In this document: positions 34,797 through 41,022 of the stretch, in pieces
Layout of the letters: every line of letters starts with the position of its first letter
How positions within the stretch are numbered: position 1 is the first letter of the stretch
Assembly (NCBI GenBank): GCA_900498135.1
Contig: LR026961.1
Span: 4,455,905 to 4,501,040 of the forward strand
Direction: 5' to 3'
DNA: 45,136 bases
Source: an uncultured Desulfatiglans sp.
Lineage (GTDB): Bacteria > Desulfobacterota > DSM-4660 > Desulfatiglandales > Desulfatiglandaceae
Made by a program: the position numbers and the translations under genes
The notes under the pieces: generated by a model
Told to the model about the DNA's origin: nothing
Seen by the model: the letters and a program-made list of their open reading frames with translations, nothing else
The model's database searches: none

Positions 34797-35613
34797 TCGA
34801 CCGTTCCCTCTCTATCCTTGCACCGCAGCAAGCTCCGCCATCTCCTCGCCGCCCGAAGGCCCGCAGGCGTTGCGGCCAAAACCTTCCGCCCGTGCCCGGC
34901 ACCTCGCGCTCGCCTCATTTTCCTCAATGCAATACGATCCTCCCCCAACATACATCCTCGCGGATCATTCCCAAATACACATCCTCGGTGATCATTAGCA
35001 AAAAACGTACCATGCGCGGAGATCCTCACCCGCTGAGCGGCTGGACATCGAGGCTTTGTCCAGCTTCTACCGGATGCCAAACAAATTGGCGGGCGGCGCC
35101 CGCCACGAACAGTTGGCCGCCGGCTCGGCACGTTTATGCCGGGCCTCCGTTTACGAAGAGCACGCATTGCACAAAAACTTGGGTACCCTGGCACGGGATT
35201 GTGCACCGCAGAAATGCACCCCTCCGCATCCATGAAGCAGGCGGCAGCAAACCATCCCCTGGTCCTTGCCACTCCTGGAACGAACCGAAGTTCCCGGCCG
35301 GACCCGGCTCTTATCAGTGCAATCCTCTCTGCGAACATCCCTCCACGCGAAGGCCCTGCCCGGTGGGTGAGCGCCTGCAGCGGCGGTCCGCCCGAATCGA
35401 TGACACGAACACCATCGCGAATCCGCCGGGCCCGCCGAGGACGGGACCAGGGTCCTGCCCTTCGGCGGTCGGCATCCCTGTTAGCCTTGCTGATGATTTC
35501 GGATGCTTTTTAATATAACTTAATTACTATCATTAATTATTTATCTTGCATATCGAAGCAAACTTTGCTAGCCTGTTATGTCAGATCGTTTGCTGAAAGG
35601 ATTGAACCTCAAG
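34797..35613. other. Divergent intergenic region
   Basis: About 815 bases between the unknown minus-strand gene and the plus-strand redox operon. It includes a pair of direct repeats (34952-34996) and an AT-rich stretch at 35505-35560 likely to hold the operon promoter; TTGCAT at 35546 with TAGCCT 17 bases on is a poor candidate. Frames of 125-190 codons cross the middle but look like GC-rich shadows without recognisable features. Confidence 0.45.
34952..34996. repeat. Two 18-bp direct repeats, 27-bp period
   Basis: ACATCCTCGCGGATCATT at 34952-34969 and ACATCCTCGGTGATCATT at 34979-34996 differ at two positions. They lie about 155 bases ahead of the unknown gene's start. A period of 27 bases is not a whole number of helical turns, so binding of one protein on a single face is not assured. 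Confidence 0.55.
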
Positions 35614-36039
35614 ATGAACCAACCGGAGAGTCAAATCCTCGCCCTCTTCTATTGCCGGCAGGTGCCCGGCGGCGGCGAGGCCGAACGCCGCACCCTCGAG
35701 AAACAATACGGAGAGGTCCTGCGCCTCTTCCCCATCCCCTGCAGCGGCCGCCTTGAACCGGTGCACCTCCTGAGGGCGCTCGAGGAATTCGCCGACGCAG
35801 TCTACATCATCACCTGCCCTGAAGGGGCCTGCCGCTACTTCGAGGGAAACCGCCGCGCCCGCAAGCGCGTCGCCCGGACCCGCGGCATCCTGGCGGCCAT
35901 CGGGCTCGAACCCGAACGGGTGGGATTGATCACAGGCTCCCTCGAAACGCCCCGGACCCTGGCTGACTGGGTGCCGGAGATCTTCCGGCAGATCCAGCAC
36001 CTCGCGCCCTCCCCGGTCCTTGCAACAGCCATGCGGTGA
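35614..36039 (+). CDS. MvhD-like hydrogenase/heterodisulfide reductase iron-sulfur subunit
   Basis: A 141-residue protein of the MvhD/FrhD family, which carries electrons between a hydrogenase or other donor and heterodisulfide-reductase-type complexes, often through a [2Fe-2S] cluster. Seen here: FYCRQVPGGG near the start, IPCSGRLEPVHLLRALEEFAD, then TCPEGACRYFEGNRRARKRV. The start MNQPESQ at 35614 has AAAGGA upstream; an ATG at 35578 lacks a ribosome-binding site. It stands at the head of the metV-metF operon, which suggests a link from an electron donor to methylene-tetrahydrofolate reductase. No hdrA gene is nearby, unlike the complete Moorella-type complex. Confidence 0.85.
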   Translation: MNQPESQILALFYCRQVPGGGEAERRTLEKQYGEVLRLFPIPCSGRLEPVHLLRALEEFADAVYIITCPEGACRYFEGNRRARKRVARTRGILAAIGLEPERVGLITGSLETPRTLADWVPEIFRQIQHLAPSPVLATAMR

Positions 36040-36129
36040 AACCCATTCCCGGAGCATCGACGCGGCAGACCGTCTCGGCGTCTGTGATCGAGCCTGTTTC
36101 CCTATTCTGTCGCTAAGGAGAAGGACATT

Positions 36130-36798
36130 ATGATTACCGCAGAACAGAAGCCCCTCGAAGACATCAGGGGAATGATCGCCCCTTACAGGCGCCTCCTTGT
36201 GCTCGGCTGCGGCAGCTGCGTCGCCGAGTGCGCAGCGGGGGGCGAAAAGGAAACGGCCATGCTGGGCTCGGCCCTTCGCATGGCCGCCAGGATGAACGGG
36301 GAGGACGTCCTGATCGAGGAGAAGACCCTCGACCGCCAGTGCGTCCGGGAATTTGTCGTCCTCCTCGACGAGATCCTCGACCGATATGATGCAATCCTGT
36401 CCCTCGGCTGCGGCGCAGGCGTCCAGGCCGTGGCCGACATGTATCCCGAAATCCCCGTGATCCCGGCCCTCGACACCGAGTTCATCGGAGAGACAAAGGA
36501 CCAGGGGTACTGGGTGGAAAGCTGCATCGGATGCGGCGACTGCATGCTCTACGATTTCGGCGGCGTCTGCCCCCTCGCCCGCTGCGCCAAGCGCCTCCTG
36601 AACGGCCCCTGCGGCGGATCCATGAACGGCCGCTGCGAGGTGGACCCGGAACAGCCCTGTGCCTGGCAGCTCATCATCGACCGGCTCGACCGGTTCGATG
36701 CCCTCGAGCGTCTCGAAGCCATCCACCCTCCGAAGGACTGGTCCCGGAAGCAGGGCAGGGGGCCCCGCAAAATCATGAGAGAAGACCAGCAGAGGTGA
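36130..36798 (+). CDS. metV: MetV, zinc/iron-sulfur partner of methylene-tetrahydrofolate reductase
   Basis: A 222-residue Cys-rich protein. LVLGCGSCVAECAAGG near residue 25, LGCGAGVQAVADMYP near 100, then ESCIGCGDCMLYDFGGVCPL and NGPCGGSMNGRCEVDPEQPC make up the MetV (MTHFR C-terminal-like) cysteine framework that holds the clusters. It works with MetF in the methyl branch of the Wood-Ljungdahl pathway or in folate metabolism without direct NADPH use. AAGGAGAAGG precedes the ATG. It is followed after seven bases by metF. Confidence 0.9.
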   Translation: MITAEQKPLEDIRGMIAPYRRLLVLGCGSCVAECAAGGEKETAMLGSALRMAARMNGEDVLIEEKTLDRQCVREFVVLLDEILDRYDAILSLGCGAGVQAVADMYPEIPVIPALDTEFIGETKDQGYWVESCIGCGDCMLYDFGGVCPLARCAKRLLNGPCGGSMNGRCEVDPEQPCAWQLIIDRLDRFDALERLEAIHPPKDWSRKQGRGPRKIMREDQQR

Positions 36799-36805
36799 TC
36801 CCGAT

Positions 36806-37726
36806 ATGAGCCGACTGAAGCATATCCTCGAAAGCGGCGCCTTCGCCGTGACCGCAGAGTGCGGCCCCCCGAAAGGGGCGGACCCCGGCGTCGTCCTGAA
36901 GAAGGCCGAGATCCTGCGCGGCAGGGTGGACGCCGTCAACGTCACCGACAACCAGACCGCCATCGTGCGCATGTCGAGTCTTGCGGCCTGCAGCCTGCTG
37001 AAGGGCGCGGGCCTCGACCCGGTGCTGCAAACAGTGGTGCGGGATCGCAACCGGATCGCCCTCCAGTCCGACATCCTGGGGGCATCGGCCCTCGGGATCC
37101 GGAATGTCCTCTGCCTTTCCGGGGACCACCCCTGCTTTGGTAACCAGCCGCAGGCCCTGGGGGTCTTCGATCTCGACTCGATCCAGTTCCTCCAGGCGGT
37201 CAAGGCGATGCGGGATGAAGCGCGCATCCTCGGGGGCGATCCGCTCAGCAGTCCGCCGGATCTCTTCATCGGGGCGGCGGCCAACCCCTTCGCCGACCCG
37301 CTCCCCTTCCGCGTCGTCCGCCTTGCGAAGAAAATCGCAGCAGGGGCCCAGTTCATCCAGACCCAGTGCATCTACCACCTCGAGCGTTTCGTCGACTGGC
37401 TCGACCGGGCGCGGGACCGCGGTCTGACGGAAAAGGCCTTCATCCTCGGGGGCGTCACCCCCTTGAAGTCCGCCGCCATGGCCCGGTACATGAAAAACAA
37501 GGTCTCCGGCATGGATGTGCCTGACGACATCATCCGGCGCATGGAGGGTGTCCCCAAGGAAAATCAGCGCGAGGAGGGGATCCGGATCTGCGTCGAAACC
37601 ATCGAGGCCCTCAAGGCGATGCCGGGTGTAAGCGGCGTCCACATCATGGCCATCGAGTGGGAAGAGGCCGTGGGGGAAATCGTCGAACGCGCCCTGCTCC
37701 TCCCCCGCCCGGACGTCCCGGCGTAG
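36806..37726 (+). CDS. metF: Methylene-tetrahydrofolate reductase MetF
   Basis: A 306-residue flavin enzyme of the TIM-barrel MTHFR family. VTAECGPPKGAD near residue 13 contains the catalytic Glu region, VDAVNVTDNQTAIVRMSSLA follows, then NVLCLSGDHP, and AGAQFIQTQCIYHLERFVDW carries the family's Q-T-Q block. The length is normal. The ribosome-binding site is GAGGTGAT. The enzyme converts methylene- to methyl-tetrahydrofolate; with MetV and the MvhD-like subunit next to it, electrons probably come from an iron-sulfur carrier. It is 9 bases ahead of the first GltB-like gene. Confidence 0.93.
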   Translation: MSRLKHILESGAFAVTAECGPPKGADPGVVLKKAEILRGRVDAVNVTDNQTAIVRMSSLAACSLLKGAGLDPVLQTVVRDRNRIALQSDILGASALGIRNVLCLSGDHPCFGNQPQALGVFDLDSIQFLQAVKAMRDEARILGGDPLSSPPDLFIGAAANPFADPLPFRVVRLAKKIAAGAQFIQTQCIYHLERFVDWLDRARDRGLTEKAFILGGVTPLKSAAMARYMKNKVSGMDVPDDIIRRMEGVPKENQREEGIRICVETIEALKAMPGVSGVHIMAIEWEEAVGEIVERALLLPRPDVPA

Positions 37727-37735
37727 GAGGCTCCC

Positions 37736-39133
37736 ATGCCCGCAAAATACCTCATCCAGACCAAACCGGAGCCGCACCGCTTCGAACCGTTGACCCCTTC
37801 AGGGATTATCGCCTGGGAGGAAGGGTGCCTCAGGTGCGCCGTCTGCGTCAAAAAACGCTGCGTTTACGGCGTCTATGACCGCCGCGGCCTGAACCCTCGG
37901 CAGATGATCGAGTCCATCGACAACCAGTGCATGAACTGCATGCGCTGCGTCCAGAGCTGCCCGAAGGAGCTCATCCACAAATCCAGGAACCCGGAATACG
38001 CGGCAATGGGCGACGGGCACTGGACCCCCGACATCATCGCCCGCCTCTGGTATCAAGCCGAGACGGGAAAGATTCCCGTCTCGGGCGCCGGCTATCCGGG
38101 GCCCTTCAGCGGCCCGGGCTTCGACGCCATGTGGACCGACATGTCCGAGATCGTCCGGCCCACCCGCGACGGCATCCACGGACGCGAATACATCAGCACC
38201 GCCGTCGACCTCGGAAAAACGCCCGCCCACCTGCTTTTCGATGAGGTGGGTGGCATGGCCTCGGAAGGCCCGCAGGTCGAAGGCATCCCCCTTCCGATCA
38301 TCTTGCGCCTGCCGCCCTTCGGCGACTGGTCCGATGACACGCTCAACGGATGGGCGCTTGCCGCCCGCCGCCTGGGGACCTTTTTCTCGCTTCCCATCGG
38401 CGGGGTCAGGGCCTCCTGGGGAGAGTTCGGCCCCTCCCTCATCCCCGTTCTCGAACCCGGCATGGACGACCTGCATCGGGTGCCGAAGTGGTTCAAAATC
38501 ATCGAGATGGGATGGGACAAAGGATGGCGCGGGCGCTTCGAACGTCTCCAATCCCTCCTTCCATCCGCCCTTGCGGCCTTCCGGATACCCCTGGTGCAAG
38601 GCGCGGAGGAACGGGCCGCAGAGCTTGCCAATGCCGGCGTCCCCATCATCCACCTGGAGGGGAGCGTGGACGGGCGCTGGCGCGACACCGCTGCCCGCTA
38701 CCTGAAAGACGGCATTCGGGCGGTGCACCTGCGGCTGGTGGACATGGGCATCCGCAACCAGATGACGCTCCTCGTGAGCGGGGGGATCTCCATGGCCGAA
38801 CAGGTGGCCAAGAGCATCATCTGCGGGGCGGACGCCGTCCTCGTCGATCTTCCGCTCCTCATCGCGCTCGAATGCCGCGTCTGCCGGCGCTGCACAGAAG
38901 GTCTCCCGTGCCCGGTCGAGATCGGCCGGGCCGCACCGGACTGGGTCACCTCGCGCGTCGTCAACCTCGTCGGCGCCTGGCACAACCAGCTCCTGGAGGT
39001 CATGGGGGCGATGGGGATCCGCGACGCCCGGCGTCTGAGGGGCGAGGTGGGCCGCGCCATGTTTTTCGAACAGCTCGACCGCGAGACCTTCGGGTCCCTC
39101 GGCCCGATGGAGGAAGGCTTTGAACTCGAATGA
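37736..39133 (+). CDS. Degenerate FMN/ferredoxin GltB-like protein
   Basis: A 465-residue protein. It has two N-terminal iron-sulfur clusters, GCLRCAVCVKKRCVYGVY and QCMNCMRCVQSCPKELIH, then a region resembling the FMN-binding glutamate synthase domain (HLEGSVDG; LLVSGGISMAEQVAKSIICG), and a C-terminal cysteine group ECRVCRRCTEGLPCP. The substrate-loop GGTGA motif of real GltB proteins is missing: where the downstream paralogue has DGSYGGTGAAP this one has EGSVDGRWRDT. It may have kept FMN and clusters for electron transfer while losing glutamate synthesis. TAGGAGG precedes the ATG. It overlaps the next gene by 14 bases. Confidence 0.75.
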   Translation: MPAKYLIQTKPEPHRFEPLTPSGIIAWEEGCLRCAVCVKKRCVYGVYDRRGLNPRQMIESIDNQCMNCMRCVQSCPKELIHKSRNPEYAAMGDGHWTPDIIARLWYQAETGKIPVSGAGYPGPFSGPGFDAMWTDMSEIVRPTRDGIHGREYISTAVDLGKTPAHLLFDEVGGMASEGPQVEGIPLPIILRLPPFGDWSDDTLNGWALAARRLGTFFSLPIGGVRASWGEFGPSLIPVLEPGMDDLHRVPKWFKIIEMGWDKGWRGRFERLQSLLPSALAAFRIPLVQGAEERAAELANAGVPIIHLEGSVDGRWRDTAARYLKDGIRAVHLRLVDMGIRNQMTLLVSGGISMAEQVAKSIICGADAVLVDLPLLIALECRVCRRCTEGLPCPVEIGRAAPDWVTSRVVNLVGAWHNQLLEVMGAMGIRDARRLRGEVGRAMFFEQLDRETFGSLGPMEEGFELE

Positions 39134-40703
39134 CCCGTCCCCTTTTCGATTCCCCGAAGTGGTCCGGACGCCCTCGCGCTTTCGCAACCCCATCGGGAAG
39201 TACCGTCTTCACCGCACCTCGGCCTGCACCGCCTGCGGTCTGTGCGTCGAATGCTGCCCGTACGGCGTTCACGTCAGGCGGCGGGGACAAGTCGAAGTCG
39301 CCCGCGCCTACCTCTGCGTGGGGCACGACTGCAAAGACCCCTGCCACTTGAAATGCCCCGAGGGCGCCCTCAGTCTCAAGCGCAGCGTGGACTTCGACAC
39401 CCTGGGCGACTTCCGCTGGACTCCGGACCTGCTGGCAAGCACCTGGCACATGGCCGAGACCGGCACCGTGCCTCCGGGGGGGCTCGAATACCGCACGGGC
39501 GGGTCTGGCGGCGGCTTCGACAAACTGCGGCTGCGCTTCCGGAAGCAGAACGGCTCCACGGCGGGGGAAGATGCGAAGGGCAGGAAATCAGCGCCGGGGG
39601 TCTCGAGTTCAGGGGCCCGGGAGGTCGAAACCGGCTCCTCCCCTCGAAAATCCGCCTGGACGGAGGATGGAAACGGAGTCGACGTAGGGGTCGAGCTGAA
39701 CCGGCGAGGCGACAACGCCCACCGGATCCGCATCGAGGTCCCCTTTTACGGGGGCGGCATGTCCTACGGCTCCGTCAGCATCACCACCATGCTGAGCCGC
39801 GTCAAGGCGGCCGCGCTCCTCGGCACCTTCTGCTGCACCGGCGAAGGAGGCTACCCGGACGAGCTCAAACCCTATGACGACCACGTCATCACCCAGGTGG
39901 CAACGGGCCTTTTCGGCGTGCGCGAAGAAACCATCCAGCGGGTCCGGATCGTCGAGTTCAAGTACGCCCAGGGGGCCAAACCGGGCCTCGGCGGTCACCT
40001 CCTCGGGGACAAGGTCACCTCGGGCGTGGCGCGCATGCGCGAGGCTGTGGTGGGGCACCCCCTCTTTTCGCCCTTCCCGTTCCACAGCGTCTATTCCGTC
40101 GAGGACCACAAGAAGCACGTCGACTGGATCAAGGCCATCAACCCCAAGGCCCTCGTCTCGGTCAAGGTCTCGACCCCGACGGACGTCGACATGGTGGCGG
40201 TCGGGAGCTACTACGCCGGCGCCCACATCATCCACCTCGACGGAAGCTATGGCGGTACAGGGGCTGCGCCCGACATCGCCAAGAAGAACATCGCCATGCC
40301 GCTCGAGTACGCGGTCCCGAGGGTCCACCGCTTCCTACGGGAGGAGGGGGTCCGCGACCAGGTCACGGTCATCGCCAGCGGCGGCATCCGCACCCCGCAC
40401 GACCTCGCCAAGATCATCGCCCTCGGCGCCGACGGGATCTGCACCGGCACCGCGGACCTCGTCGCCCTCGAGTGCATCCGCTGCCACAACTGCGAGAGCG
40501 GGCGGGGATGCGCCCGCGGCATCGCCACGACGGACCCGGAGCTCATGCAACTCATCGATCTCGACTGGGGCACCCAGCGGATCGTCAATCTGTTCAGCGC
40601 CTGGCGCAGGGAGCTCGTGCGCATCCTCCAGCGGTTCGGCATGCGGAGCCTTTCCGAACTCGTAGGCCAAACGGACTGCCTGGCGCACCTGGATTACCTG
40701 TGA
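39120..40703 (+). CDS. Ferredoxin-fused FMN glutamate synthase domain (GltB2-type)
   Basis: A 527-residue protein. The only suitable start is TTG at 39120 with AGGAAGG just upstream, inside the previous gene. N-terminal clusters are ACTACGLCVECCPYGVH and HDCKDPCHLKCPEGAL. A variable linker (about residues 140-190) precedes the FMN domain: FYGGGMSYGSVSITTMLSR, GEGGYPDELKPY, KPGLGGHLLGDKVT, LDGSYGGTGAAPDIAKKN and VTVIASGGIRTPHDLAKIIA. A final group CIRCHNCESGRGC fits the 3Fe-4S cysteines. It is the synthase half that reduces 2-oxoglutarate plus ammonia to glutamate; the glutaminase half is encoded next. No NADPH subunit gltD is seen, which points to ferredoxin as donor. Confidence 0.88.
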   Translation: MNSNDPSPFRFPEVVRTPSRFRNPIGKYRLHRTSACTACGLCVECCPYGVHVRRRGQVEVARAYLCVGHDCKDPCHLKCPEGALSLKRSVDFDTLGDFRWTPDLLASTWHMAETGTVPPGGLEYRTGGSGGGFDKLRLRFRKQNGSTAGEDAKGRKSAPGVSSSGAREVETGSSPRKSAWTEDGNGVDVGVELNRRGDNAHRIRIEVPFYGGGMSYGSVSITTMLSRVKAAALLGTFCCTGEGGYPDELKPYDDHVITQVATGLFGVREETIQRVRIVEFKYAQGAKPGLGGHLLGDKVTSGVARMREAVVGHPLFSPFPFHSVYSVEDHKKHVDWIKAINPKALVSVKVSTPTDVDMVAVGSYYAGAHIIHLDGSYGGTGAAPDIAKKNIAMPLEYAVPRVHRFLREEGVRDQVTVIASGGIRTPHDLAKIIALGADGICTGTADLVALECIRCHNCESGRGCARGIATTDPELMQLIDLDWGTQRIVNLFSAWRRELVRILQRFGMRSLSELVGQTDCLAHLDYL

Positions 40704-41022
40704 ACCTCCACGACGGAGCGGCCGATGCTTCACGGACCGCCCGCAGGCGCCCGGTCAACGGAGAATAGGGCCTTTTTGCGCCGCAGCACCCGGAAATGAT
40801 TTCCCGGTAAAACCCGGTTTCCAATCCGGAAATGAGGATTTTTCTTCACCGCTTCGCCGCTCAGTCCCACCGCTACGCGGCGGGTCCCGGTTTGGCCAAT
40901 ATCAAGGAAATCAACCGTTTGCGCGGAGGCGACCTGGAGGTCGCCGCACAAGCAAACGTGCAGATTGACGCCGAGATTGGCCAAAAAGACCATTTCCGGA
41001 TGGAAACCTAAAGAGGCAGCTC
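40704..41022. other. Intergenic region inside the glutamate synthase operon
   Basis: About 320 bases between the FMN subunit and the glutaminase subunit, almost all of it taken up by the long copy of the palindromic repeat (40825-41000). The ribosome-binding site AGAGG lies just after the repeat. No gene is evident. Confidence 0.6.
40825..41000. repeat. Palindromic repeat with an internal insertion
   Basis: It starts TCCGGAAATGAGGATTTTT, is interrupted by some 50 bases, resumes at GGTTTGGCCAATATCAAGG, passes through GGCGACCTGGAGGTCGCC (one change from the usual centre) and ends ATTGGCCAAAAAGACCATTT and CCGGA. The 30 bases before it match those before the array at 19236. It is the longest copy and ends 22 bases before the glutaminase-subunit start. 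Confidence 0.8.

Noticed and set aside
34766-35338. 190-codon minus-strand frame upstream of the unknown gene
   Set aside because: It overlaps the start of the unknown gene, has an Arg/Ala/Gly-biased composition typical of shadow frames, and runs through the direct repeats.
37799-39193. 464-codon open frame on the minus strand
   Set aside because: Antisense to the ferredoxin/GltB-like gene with its clear cysteine motifs; a GC-rich shadow.
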